Part shown: positions 8,012-16,387 of the stretch, one piece after another
How positions within the stretch are numbered: position 1 is the stretch's first letter
Layout: each line of letters begins with the position of its first letter
Source of the DNA: Terriglobia bacterium
GTDB lineage: Bacteria; Acidobacteriota; Terriglobia; Acidiferrales; UBA7541
Length of the DNA stretch: 64,000 bases
Reading direction: 5' to 3'
NCBI GenBank assembly: GCA_020072805.1
Contig: JAIQGC010000027.1
Span: 22,011 to 86,010, forward strand
Translations under genes and position numbers: made by a program
Notes under the pieces: model-generated
Seen by the model: the letters and a program-made list of their open reading frames with translations, nothing else
What the model was told of the DNA's origin: nothing
Databases searched by the model: none

Positions 8012-8192
8012 TTCCTGGTTATCTACGCGCGGGCGTCGCGCGCGGCGTTCTCCTGCATAAACTCTGAAGGGAGCCCGGCCAGTATAGCAAAGGGCGCGGG
8101 AAAAACTGCCGGGGAATCGCGCAAAAAAAACAAACGGAGCGCGGTGGAAAAGCGCGAAGCGGAATGCTATACAGTGTCACGAGGGCTTGCGG

Positions 8193-9254
8193 ATGAGATT
8201 TCCCGCTGCAAAAAAAATGTGCCGGGCGGCGCTGCTGGCGGCGTTGGCGCTGGCCGCGGCGTTTGGCGCCGCCGCGCAGGCGCAGACGGTCCCCGCCGGC
8301 GCGGACCTGGAGCTGCGGCGTGCGCGCCAGGCGTTCGACGAAGGCGATTGCGCCACGGCGGCGCGCGCCTACGAGGAGGTCCGCCGCGCCGCACCGGAAA
8401 CGCGGGAAGCCTGGCGCAACCTGGCGCTGTGCGCGTTTCGTCTGGGAGATCCCCGGCGCGCGCTGGAACTGGCGAGAGAAGCCGCGCAGCGCTGGCCGCA
8501 GGATGGCGAGACGCGCCACGTCCTGGGATTCCTCTATTTTCAGACCGGGCAGGCCGCCCCGGCCATCGCCGAACTTTCCCGCGCGGCCCAGTTGCTGCCG
8601 AAGCGGCACGAGCCGCGCCTGGATCTGGCCATGGCCTATCTCAGCACCGAGCAGTACAAGCCCGCGGGCGATGCCCTGGAGGAAGTGATCCGGCTGAAGC
8701 CGGAGCTGCCGCTGCCGCATATTCTGCTGGGGCGCGTCTATCAGAACAGCAACCGCACGCTGCTGGGCATCCGCGAATTCGAAAAGGCCCTGGCCCTCGA
8801 TCCGCGAATTCCGCTGGGGCACTATCATCTCGGCTACGCCTACGAGAGTCTGGGACGCAACGCGGAAGCCATCGCCGAATTTCGCAAGGAACTCTCCCTG
8901 CACGAAGGCAATAGCGAGGTGCATTACCGCCTGGGACGGGCGCTGCTGGATAGCGGACAGCCTAAAGAATCGCTCGCGGAGTTGCGCCAGGCGCTGCGGC
9001 TGGCGCCGGAAAACGCCGACGCCCAAGTGACCCTGGGGAACGCTCTGCTCGATCTGGGCCGCGCCGCGGAAGCCGTGGAAGAACTGCGGAAAGCGGCGGC
9101 GCTGATGCCGGAAGACCCGCGGCCCTATTTTCTGCTGGCGCGCGCTTACGGAAAACTGCAAAAGAAGGAAGAAGCCGCGCAGGCCATGCGGCAGTTTGCG
9201 GAACTCAAGAAGCGTCAGGGGGCCAAGGGTGGAATGGCATACCGGCCGAACTAA
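8193..9254 (+). CDS. Secreted TPR-repeat protein
   Basis: A 353-residue protein with an N-terminal signal peptide (AAALA-rich, ending AQAQ) and about eight tetratricopeptide repeats with the usual W/L-G-Y-A-P spacing, for example AREAYEEVRRAAPETREAWRNLAL-type units and later PHYHLGYAYESLGRNAEAIAEF-like helical pairs. TPRs form a superhelical scaffold for protein binding. I chose ATG 8193 over the in-frame TTG at 8187 because it is closer to a standard start; no strong Shine-Dalgarno decides it. The next gene follows seven bases after the stop, so the TPR protein and the FG-GAP/UnbV protein are probably cotranscribed and may work together at the cell surface. Confidence 0.8.
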   Translation: MRFPAAKKMCRAALLAALALAAAFGAAAQAQTVPAGADLELRRARQAFDEGDCATAARAYEEVRRAAPETREAWRNLALCAFRLGDPRRALELAREAAQRWPQDGETRHVLGFLYFQTGQAAPAIAELSRAAQLLPKRHEPRLDLAMAYLSTEQYKPAGDALEEVIRLKPELPLPHILLGRVYQNSNRTLLGIREFEKALALDPRIPLGHYHLGYAYESLGRNAEAIAEFRKELSLHEGNSEVHYRLGRALLDSGQPKESLAELRQALRLAPENADAQVTLGNALLDLGRAAEAVEELRKAAALMPEDPRPYFLLARAYGKLQKKEEAAQAMRQFAELKKRQGAKGGMAYRPN

Positions 9255-9261
9255 GCGGCGG

Positions 9262-11019
9262 ATGAGCGCAATCGCAGCGGCCGCCGTGACGGGCGCGCTG
9301 CTGCTGTGCGCGGCTGCGCCCCCGGTGGCAGCGCAGAAGGAAAAAAAGGCCGCGCCGCAAAGGCCGCCGGCCGCATCAGCCCTCTTCACCGACGTGACCA
9401 GCCAGGCGGGAATCAATTTCCATCTCACTTGCGGCAGCAAGGAAAAGCTCTACATCATGGACGCCATGTGCGGCGGCGTGGCGGTCTTCGACTATGACAA
9501 CGATGGCTGGCCGGACATCTATTTCGTGAACGGAGCGACGCTCGATGAGTTCAAGGCGGGCAAGGGCGGAGCGGGCAAGCTCTACCATAATAATCACGAC
9601 GGCACCTTCACCGACGTGACCGAAAAGGCCGGGCTGGGGCGGCCCGGCTGGTGCTTTGGCGCGGCTGTGGGCGACTACGATAATGACGGCTGGGACGACC
9701 TCTACATCACCTGCCTCACCGGCGCGCATCTCTATCACAACAATGGCGACGGGACGTTCACCGACGTGACCGAAAAGGCCGGGGTGGGCAATGCCGGGCG
9801 CTGGGGTACCAGCGCGGCGTTTGGAGATTACGACCGCGACGGCCATCTTGATTTGTACGTGGCCAACTACGTAGACCTGGACTTGAATAATTTGCCGGCA
9901 TTCGGGAGCACGCCCTTCTGCCAGTATCGCGGCATTCCGGTCTCCTGCGGCCCGCGCGGACTCACCGGCTCGCGCGACCGTCTTTATCACAACAACGGCG
10001 ATGGCACTTTCACCGACGTGACCGAGAAGATGGGCATCGACGCCGATTCGTACTACGGCCTGGGCGTCATCTGGGCGGACTACGATGGCGACGGCTGGCC
10101 GGACGTCTATGTGGCCAACGACTCCTCGCCGAGCCTGCTCTACCACAACAATGAGGGGAAATCGTTCACCGAGACGGCCCTGACCGCGGGCGTGGCCGTT
10201 AGCAGCGATGGGCGCGAGCAGGCCGGCATGGGCGTGGACTTCGGCGACTACGATAACGACGGCTGGCCGGACCTGGTCAAGACCAATTTTTCCGACGACG
10301 CCAACAACCTCTATCACAACAACGGCGACGGCACGTTTGACGACCGCGCCGGTGCGGCCGGCTTTGGCGCCGTGAGCATCCCTTTCCTAGCCTTCGGCGT
10401 GCGCTTCCTGGATTACGACAACGACGGCTGGAAGGATATTTTCGTGGCCGATGGGCACGTGAACCCGCAGGTGGATGAGCATCCCCTGGGGATTACCTAC
10501 GCGCAGCGGCCGCTGCTCTTCCACAACCTGGGCAAGGGGAAATTCGCGGAGATCGGGTTGCAGGCCGGGCCGGCGCTGCGCGAGCGGCGCGTCAGCCGAG
10601 GGCTGGCGGTGGCCGATTTCTGGAACGACGGAGCGCTGGGCGTGCTGCTGACCAATCTCGACGGTTCGCCTACGCTGCTTCGAAATACGGCCAAGCCGCG
10701 CGGGCATTGGCTGCGGCTGAAACTGGTGGGGACGCGCTCGAACCGCGATGGCTTTGGGGCGCGGGTGGAGATTGTAGCGGGCGGACTGAAGCAGGTGGAC
10801 GAGGTGCGCGCCAACAGCAGCTACCTCTCCGCCAGCGATGCGCGGGTTCATTTCGGGCTGGGCCCGGCCACGCGGGTGGAGGAACTGGTGGTGCGCTGGT
10901 CTTCTGGGTTGGTGGAGAAGAGGACCGGGTTGGATGTGGATAAAGAAGTGGTGGTTCGGGAGGGGGAGGGGCAGGCGGTGAGCTCCCAGGCGGAAGAGGG
11001 TGGCCAATCCAGGCCATGA
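9262..11019 (+). CDS. FG-GAP/VCBS repeat protein with C-terminal ASPIC/UnbV domain (CRTAC1 type)
   Basis: About 585 residues. A signal peptide (residues 1-25, ending VAAQ) is followed by at least six calcium-binding beta-propeller loops of the form DYDNDGWPD: FDYDNDGWPDIYFVN, DYDNDGWDDLYITC, DYDRDGHLDLYVAN, DYDGDGWPDVYVAN, DYDNDGWPDLVKTN and DYDNDGWKDIFVADG. The repeats LYHNNGDGTFTDVTEKAG are nearly identical at DNA level. The last 110 residues form an ASPIC/UnbV domain (GTRSNRDGFGARVEI and VRWSSGLVEKRTG). Such proteins are extracellular; carbohydrate or metal binding is assumed. ATG 9262 directly precedes the signal peptide; upstream in-frame codons overlap the TPR gene. Confidence 0.88.
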   Translation: MSAIAAAAVTGALLLCAAAPPVAAQKEKKAAPQRPPAASALFTDVTSQAGINFHLTCGSKEKLYIMDAMCGGVAVFDYDNDGWPDIYFVNGATLDEFKAGKGGAGKLYHNNHDGTFTDVTEKAGLGRPGWCFGAAVGDYDNDGWDDLYITCLTGAHLYHNNGDGTFTDVTEKAGVGNAGRWGTSAAFGDYDRDGHLDLYVANYVDLDLNNLPAFGSTPFCQYRGIPVSCGPRGLTGSRDRLYHNNGDGTFTDVTEKMGIDADSYYGLGVIWADYDGDGWPDVYVANDSSPSLLYHNNEGKSFTETALTAGVAVSSDGREQAGMGVDFGDYDNDGWPDLVKTNFSDDANNLYHNNGDGTFDDRAGAAGFGAVSIPFLAFGVRFLDYDNDGWKDIFVADGHVNPQVDEHPLGITYAQRPLLFHNLGKGKFAEIGLQAGPALRERRVSRGLAVADFWNDGALGVLLTNLDGSPTLLRNTAKPRGHWLRLKLVGTRSNRDGFGARVEIVAGGLKQVDEVRANSSYLSASDARVHFGLGPATRVEELVVRWSSGLVEKRTGLDVDKEVVVREGEGQAVSSQAEEGGQSRP

Positions 11020-11067
11020 GCAGCGGGTGGGGCGGGGATAGGCGCTGCGGCGCAAATATCAAACTAA

Positions 11068-11116
11068 AGATACCCGAACATCAGATATGGGTATCTGTAT
11101 GATTCCAGATACCCAT
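11068..11116 (+). promoter_or_regulatory. AGATACCC/GGGTATCT operator-like cluster
   Basis: AGATACCC occurs at 11068-11075, and ATGGGTATCT (11087-11096) forms a perfect 10-bp inverted repeat with AGATACCCAT (11107-11116) across a 10-bp gap. Three copies of one octamer within 50 bp, just upstream of the TTGACA at 11136-11141, suggest a regulator-binding site for the TonB-dependent receptor. Confidence 0.5.
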
Positions 11117-11135
11117 AAAAAAGATTAAAAAAGTG

Positions 11136-11204
11136 TTGACACGAGGATTTGAGTTGTAGAAGATGCCTGTACCACAGGGTAGGGGTACCCTGTACGTCCG
11201 TACA
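11136..11204 (+). promoter_or_regulatory. Putative -35 and palindromic leader of the TonB-dependent receptor gene
   Basis: A perfect TTGACA lies at 11136-11141; the -10 is weak (GAAGAT at 11159-11164 with 17-bp spacing is the best fit). Downstream, ACAGGGTA (11174-11181) pairs perfectly with TACCCTGT (11186-11193) and TGTACG (11191-11196) with CGTACA (11199-11204). The two hairpins share TGT and so compete. They would lie in the 5' leader or act as DNA operators. Confidence 0.4.
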
Positions 11205-11257
11205 AATCGAGTGTTTTACCCGTTTTTCGAGATGCACAACTTTTACGGGGGTGAAAG

Positions 11258-14200
11258 ATGATTTTTTCAAACCGCAGCTTGGTGGCCTGTGTTTGTTTGC
11301 TGGCTGCCATTTTTGCCGTTGCCGTTGTGCCTGCCAGCGCGCAGGTGCAGAACGTGATTTTGACCGGCACAGTCATGGACCCGCAGGGTGCGGCCGTGGC
11401 TAATGCCGAGGTGGTAGCGACCAACACCGCGACCAACGTTTCAACGACCGCGAAGACCAACGCGGAAGGCGCCTACCGCATCACGGAACTGCCGGTGGGC
11501 AACTACAAGATTACGGTTAGCGCGACGGGGTTCAAGAAGGCGATCAAGGGTGATGTATACCTCAGCGCGGGGTCCATCCAGCGCGCGGACATCACGCTGA
11601 CCATCGGGCAGCAGGCCGAAACGGTGATGGTCGAGGCCGGCGCGGTGACGGTGCAGACCGACGACTCGCGGCTGACCAGTAACATTGATGCCAGCCAGGT
11701 TTCCAGCATGCCCTTGAACGGGCGCAACGTGTTCGACCTGATGCAGCTGGCCCCTGGAGCAGTCAATGCGGACGGCGTATCGTTCGAAAACGGCCACAAT
11801 ACGGTGGTCAACGGATTGCGGCCGAACTTCAACGGCTTCCTGATCAACGGCTCGTCGGACAAGGGCCTGAGCGGCGGCATCACGACAGTGCCCAACGCGG
11901 ATATCGTGCAGGAATTCCAGGAATTGACGCTGAACATGTCCGCGCAGTATGGCAACAGCGCGGGCGGCGTTGTTAACGTGGTAACCAAGTCGGGCGGCAA
12001 CGACATCCACGGCAGCGCGTATGAGTTCGTGCGCAACGACAAGTTCGACGCCAATGACTTCTTCCGCAAGTCCTCGGGGGATCCCACGCTGGCCGACAAG
12101 CCTTCGAAACTGCGCTTTAATCAGTTCGGCGGCACCCTGACCGGGCCGATCATGAAGGACAAGTTGTTCTTCACGGCGTCCTTCCAGGGCGAGCGCTTTA
12201 ATACCGCCGCTGTGCCATCGCCGATTACTTCGGAATCGCCAGAGTGGCGCCAGGCGGTCATCGCCGGCTTGCCGAATTCTACAGCAGCGCTGATCTATCA
12301 GAATTTTCCGACCACCAGCCCTGGCAATCCCAGCGGGCCCAATGCGGTTGATTTAACGACGTATGTCGGCGGTGCAAGCAAGTTTGCATCGCTCATGTGT
12401 CCGGATAACTACCCTATAGGTTTCGGTCAGATTGCCGCCAAATTCCAGGCGCTTTTCGGCGTCCTGGCGAGCGACGATTTCAGTACGGCAGGGCCAAGTG
12501 GTGCGGCTTGTAGCGTAACGCCTTCGCTGCAGGCAGGATCTGTGACGAATCGCACCATGCCATTCCTGAACGACAATGTGGTCGTCTTTGGGTCGCAGGT
12601 GCAAGGCAATCTGTTCAACGGCAATGAGTGGTCCGGACGCGTTGACTGGGTCCATAAGAATGACCGCGTCTTCGGTGAATACTACTGGCTGCATTCTTCG
12701 GATGGTTTTGGGCCATTCAACGCCAGCAGCAGTATTCACGGCTTCACCAACCCTGTGAAGACGGCATCTCCCAACATGCAGTTGAGCTGGGTGCACACAA
12801 TCAGCCCGAACTGGGTCAACGAAGCGAAGGCCGGCTATTCGCTGGGCCGCGTTGACATCACTGTGGCGAATCCTGGGGTACCGGCCATCGGTTTTGACGA
12901 CGGATCGGCGGGTTTCGGCTCCTATAATGGCTATCCCCAGACGTTCCACGAGAACATCTATACGTATGGAGACATGATGTCGTTCCAGAAGGGCAAGCAC
13001 GCGCTAAAGGTGGGTGTGGACTTCCGGCGCAACATCGAAAACAGCGAATTCAACGTGGCTCGCCCGTCCTACTACTTCTTCGACCAACTCTACTTTGCCG
13101 CGGATGCTCCCTACGGCATGGCCGCGGGCGTGGACCCTGGCTTCGTAAGTTCTCAACCGGCGCAACTGTCCAGCAACGTGCGCCACTGGCGCAACCTGGA
13201 GATGGGCGCCTTCTTCCAGGATGACTGGAAGGTAAGCCGCAAGCTGACGCTCAACTTGGGCATCCGCTATGACCTCTATACCCGGCACACCGAGAAGATG
13301 GGCAAGGTCACCACGTTCCTGCCCGGACCGGGATGCCAGTATCCGGCCAACGGCTACTGCGCCGATTGGGTCCTGAACGCTAACATTCCATCCGGAAATC
13401 CGGGTTGCGACACGCCGGAACAGATGGCCAAGAACGTCCTGGCCGGAGTCTGCGGCCCGGGTGGATTCGCAGTGGCCAACAGCCTGGGTGCCGGAAACCA
13501 CAAGAACTTTGGTCCGCGTGCCGGGTTTGCGTATGACCCGTGGGGGAACGGCAAGACGGCCATCCGCGGCGGATTCGGGCTCTCGTATGAGGGAACGCTT
13601 TACAATCCGCTTTCAAACTCACGCTGGAATCCGCCGTACTACTCTTTCAACGGCGTAGCCAATGCCCTTGGAGGGGATGTCAATGCAGTCGTCTACGGTC
13701 CGACGGCCTATGCAGGAAATGTGGCTGACTGCGCTCCGGCAATATTTGACCTAGGTGGAAACGTTATTGGCGGCACGAATTGTACTCCCAGCGGGGTGGC
13801 ACCGACGTACACAGGTGCGGGTGCCAACCCGGGAATCGGGACTGGAAGCCAGTCCGTGGGGAACATCCAAGGCTACAACTCGTGGAACAGCAACTTCGCC
13901 AACCTGACGGGTATCGTTTGGCCGTCTGGTCTGCGCGATCCGCTGGTGCTGAACTACTACTTCGGCTTCCAGCGGGAAATCATGGCCAAGACCACGATCG
14001 AAGTAAACTACGTGGGCACGCAGGGACGCCATCTGTTCCGTGCAGAGCAGGCCAACCGGTTGCCGGGTAATCGCCTGGGTGCCGGAACTCAGGTGACCGA
14101 CGCGTTTGGCCGGGTTCTGACCGGCTTCGGTCACCGATACCTAAACCCCAACTATGGTCGTCTGCGCGTATGGGAGAACGTCAGCAAGTCGTGGTACAGC

Positions 14201-15034
14201 GGTTTGCAGGCGTCCGTGAAGCACCAGATGAGCCATGGGCTGGCGGCCAACTTCAACTACACGTGGAGCCACTCGATTGACACTGGATCGGACTGGCACA
14301 GCGGTGCAACTTCGGCTAATGGCGCGGCGGCGGGCGACGGCTATTCACTCGACCCGACGATGCCCATGCTGGACAAGGGCAACTCAACGTTCGATGTCCG
14401 GCACCGCGTAACCCTCAACTACATCTATGAGATTCCCTATGGAAAAGATCAGAAGGGGCTCATGCACAAAGTGCTGGGCGGCTGGCAGTGGAACGGCCTC
14501 TGGTCGTTCCAGACCGGCGCGCACTTCACTCCCTATTGCGGCCGCAACGCTAACCGTTGCGACTTCAACTATGACGGCGAGCGCAACGACCGGCCGGACG
14601 TGCTGGTTGGCAATACCTACAATCCCAGCCGTGACCAGTGGGCCAATGGCTGGTTCGCCGGATCGGGGATGTCAGCATGGTGCGGGACCATTGATGGCAG
14701 CGGCAACGCCGTCCCTGGCGCCTGCAGTGCGGCAACGTCATTCTTCCAGACACCGTGCGTAGGTTGCGACGGAAACCTGGGACGGAATACGTTCACCGGA
14801 CCGGGGCAGTGGAGCACGGACGAATCGCTGCTGAAGAACTTGAAGCTGACGGAGCGGTTCAACGTGCAATTCCGCTTCGAAGTATTCAACGCCATGAACC
14901 GCGCCAACTTCAAGCTGCCCAGCAGCTCGACGGGGGCCAACTATGCCAACCGGATCAACAGCGGCAACTTCGGTCAGTCCGCGGGGACGTTCTCGCCGCG
15001 CCTGATGCAGTTTGGGTTGAAGCTGCTCTGGTAA
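11258..15034 (+). CDS. TonB-dependent receptor, Oar-like, with carboxypeptidase-regulatory N-terminal domain
   Basis: A 1258-residue outer-membrane receptor. A signal peptide (about 1-29, ending ASAQ) is followed by a carboxypeptidase-D-regulatory-like beta-sandwich (about 33-110: GTVMDPQGAAVANAEV, GAYRITELPVGNYKITV) and a plug domain (NIDASQVSSMPLNGRN, NAGG-like NSAGGVVNVVTKSGGN). A long beta-barrel with aromatic-rich strands ends in PRLMQFGLKLLW, the typical terminal strand. The family imports or exports large substrates powered by TonB; acidobacteria carry many copies and the ligand is rarely known. GGGGGTGAAAG just before ATG 11258 is the ribosome-binding site. An intrinsic terminator follows at 15057. 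TonB at 35087-36268 is a candidate partner. Confidence 0.92.
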   Translation: MIFSNRSLVACVCLLAAIFAVAVVPASAQVQNVILTGTVMDPQGAAVANAEVVATNTATNVSTTAKTNAEGAYRITELPVGNYKITVSATGFKKAIKGDVYLSAGSIQRADITLTIGQQAETVMVEAGAVTVQTDDSRLTSNIDASQVSSMPLNGRNVFDLMQLAPGAVNADGVSFENGHNTVVNGLRPNFNGFLINGSSDKGLSGGITTVPNADIVQEFQELTLNMSAQYGNSAGGVVNVVTKSGGNDIHGSAYEFVRNDKFDANDFFRKSSGDPTLADKPSKLRFNQFGGTLTGPIMKDKLFFTASFQGERFNTAAVPSPITSESPEWRQAVIAGLPNSTAALIYQNFPTTSPGNPSGPNAVDLTTYVGGASKFASLMCPDNYPIGFGQIAAKFQALFGVLASDDFSTAGPSGAACSVTPSLQAGSVTNRTMPFLNDNVVVFGSQVQGNLFNGNEWSGRVDWVHKNDRVFGEYYWLHSSDGFGPFNASSSIHGFTNPVKTASPNMQLSWVHTISPNWVNEAKAGYSLGRVDITVANPGVPAIGFDDGSAGFGSYNGYPQTFHENIYTYGDMMSFQKGKHALKVGVDFRRNIENSEFNVARPSYYFFDQLYFAADAPYGMAAGVDPGFVSSQPAQLSSNVRHWRNLEMGAFFQDDWKVSRKLTLNLGIRYDLYTRHTEKMGKVTTFLPGPGCQYPANGYCADWVLNANIPSGNPGCDTPEQMAKNVLAGVCGPGGFAVANSLGAGNHKNFGPRAGFAYDPWGNGKTAIRGGFGLSYEGTLYNPLSNSRWNPPYYSFNGVANALGGDVNAVVYGPTAYAGNVADCAPAIFDLGGNVIGGTNCTPSGVAPTYTGAGANPGIGTGSQSVGNIQGYNSWNSNFANLTGIVWPSGLRDPLVLNYYFGFQREIMAKTTIEVNYVGTQGRHLFRAEQANRLPGNRLGAGTQVTDAFGRVLTGFGHRYLNPNYGRLRVWENVSKSWYSGLQASVKHQMSHGLAANFNYTWSHSIDTGSDWHSGATSANGAAAGDGYSLDPTMPMLDKGNSTFDVRHRVTLNYIYEIPYGKDQKGLMHKVLGGWQWNGLWSFQTGAHFTPYCGRNANRCDFNYDGERNDRPDVLVGNTYNPSRDQWANGWFAGSGMSAWCGTIDGSGNAVPGACSAATSFFQTPCVGCDGNLGRNTFTGPGQWSTDESLLKNLKLTERFNVQFRFEVFNAMNRANFKLPSSSTGANYANRINSGNFGQSAGTFSPRLMQFGLKLLW

Positions 15035-15056
15035 TCGGCTAAGCAAACAGGAGTCG

Positions 15057-15085
15057 GGGCCCGGCGGCGACGCCGGGCCCTTTTT
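15057..15085 (+). terminator. Intrinsic terminator after the TonB-dependent receptor
   Basis: GGGCCCGGCG and CGCCGGGCCC form a perfect 10-bp stem with a GCGA tetraloop, followed immediately by TTTTT. Confidence 0.92.
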
Positions 15086-15184
15086 CATTTCAGGTTGGCT
15101 GTGGCGGACGGGGAGTGTGGTAGGCTCGGCGCGAAGGCGGCGCGGATAGCCGCTTGGGGATGGATTGCGGGTCCATCGATGGTT

Positions 15185-15212
15185 GAGATCCTTCGCTTCG
15201 CTCAGGATGACA
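15185..15212 (-). repeat. Dispersed repeat, single arm (inverted copy)
   Basis: GAGATCCTTCGCTTCGCTCA then GGATGACA is the reverse-complement form of the arm at 1330-1360. It lies in the leader of the following gene. Translating through it gives the spurious peptide RSFASLRMT, a reason to reject any start upstream of 15234. Confidence 0.7.
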
Positions 15213-15233
15213 AATCGTGAAACGGGTGTGGGC

Positions 15234-16244
15234 ATGAATGGCGATGCAGGACGATGGGGCAGGATTGCGGTTTGGGCAGGATGGCGGCTGCTAGCGCTGC
15301 TGGTGGTGTGCGCGGGAGGGGTGCGGGCGCAGGAGGAGGGAAATATTGCCGGGCAGATCGTCCTGGAAAACGCGCAGATGGCGGATGTGCGCATGGATGT
15401 GGTGCTGGAGGGGCGTGGGTCGATTGTGAGCAGGACGGTCAGCGATAACGAGGGCAAGTTCGAGTTTTTGCAGCTGCCCGCGAATACCTATTATGTGGTG
15501 GTGGAGGCGGAGGGGTACCAGCCGGTGCGGATGACGGCGGCGGTGAATCCGACGGTGATACCCACCACCTATGTGCGCGTAATGCTGCGGCGGAAGGCGC
15601 TGGAGCGCGCGGCGGAAGAGGCGCGGTGGGGCAGCGTGGACGTGGCCGAACTGGAGAAAAAATATCCGCCGGAGGTGAGGAAGGAGTACGAGGCGGGGCA
15701 GAAGGCCGAAGCGCGCGGGGAGAACGCGGCGGCGATGGGGCACTATGAGGCGGCGCTGCGGATTGCGCCGGGGTTTTATCCGGCCCGGACGAGTTTGGGT
15801 TACCGCAAGATGCAGCAGGGGGATTTTTCCGGGGCGGAGGAGGAGTTCCGGCGGGTGCTGGAGGCGAGCGGGAGGAACGCGGAGGCATCCATTTTTCTGG
15901 GCAACGTGCTGTATCTGACGCACCGGGATGAAGAGGCGCGCAAAGCGCTGGAGGCCGGGCTGCGGCTGGCGCCGTTTTCGGCGCTGGGGCATTGCCTGAA
16001 CGGGCAGGTGCTGGCGCGGCTGGGGGAGAAGGCGCTGGCGGAGCGGGAATTGAAGGCGGCGCGGGAGTTTGATCCGCGGATGCCGCAGGCGGCGATGGCG
16101 CTGGGGACGTTTTATTTGCAGGCGGGGCGGCAGAGCGAGGCGGTGGCGGTGTTCGAGGCGTTTCTGAAACAGTTTCCCAAGGATCCGGCCGCAGCGAAAG
16201 TGCGTGAAGCATTGGCGCGGCTGAAGCAGACGGATAAGCCGTAG
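15234..16244 (+). CDS. Secreted regulatory-domain/TPR protein
   Basis: A 336-residue exported protein. ATG 15234 begins a good signal peptide (LLALLVVCAGGVRAQ). An earlier in-frame start at 15165 would translate a dispersed repeat and is rejected. Residues of about 38-120 resemble a carboxypeptidase-regulatory-like beta-sandwich (GNIAGQIVLENAQMADVRMDV, GKFEFLQLPANTYYVVVEAEGY). The rest consists of about five tetratricopeptide repeats (EAGQKAEARGENAAAMGHYE, ARTSLGYRKMQQGDFSGAEEE). The combination of a regulatory domain like that of the neighbouring TonB receptor with TPRs suggests a surface or periplasmic assembly factor, but no function is established. Confidence 0.75.
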   Translation: MNGDAGRWGRIAVWAGWRLLALLVVCAGGVRAQEEGNIAGQIVLENAQMADVRMDVVLEGRGSIVSRTVSDNEGKFEFLQLPANTYYVVVEAEGYQPVRMTAAVNPTVIPTTYVRVMLRRKALERAAEEARWGSVDVAELEKKYPPEVRKEYEAGQKAEARGENAAAMGHYEAALRIAPGFYPARTSLGYRKMQQGDFSGAEEEFRRVLEASGRNAEASIFLGNVLYLTHRDEEARKALEAGLRLAPFSALGHCLNGQVLARLGEKALAERELKAAREFDPRMPQAAMALGTFYLQAGRQSEAVAVFEAFLKQFPKDPAAAKVREALARLKQTDKP

Positions 16245-16271
16245 CAGGCTGCTGAAAAAGTCCTCTTGCTG

Positions 16272-16360
16272 TCATCCCGAGCACGGCGAGGGATCTGCTT
16301 AATGCTGAATACAAAGAAAAAGCAGATTCCTCGTCGCCTGCGGCTCCTCGGAATGACAGC
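16272..16360. repeat. Dispersed palindromic element, full two-armed copy
   Basis: TCATCCCGAGCACGGCGAGG then GATCTGCTT (16272-16300) and AGCAGATTCCTCGTCGCC followed by TGCGGCTCCTCGGAATGACA (16321-16360) are imperfect inverted arms around a 20-bp A-rich centre. The element lies between two converging genes, so its RNA could fold into a long hairpin and help terminate both. Single arms occur at 1330 and 15185. Confidence 0.7.
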
Positions 16361-16387
16361 CTGCCTCCCCTGTAAACGTGTGGCGGC

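Noticed and set aside
6110..8914. A 934-codon open frame on the plus strand
   Set aside because: It is antisense to the phosphodiesterase lipoprotein and overlaps the TPR gene in another frame.
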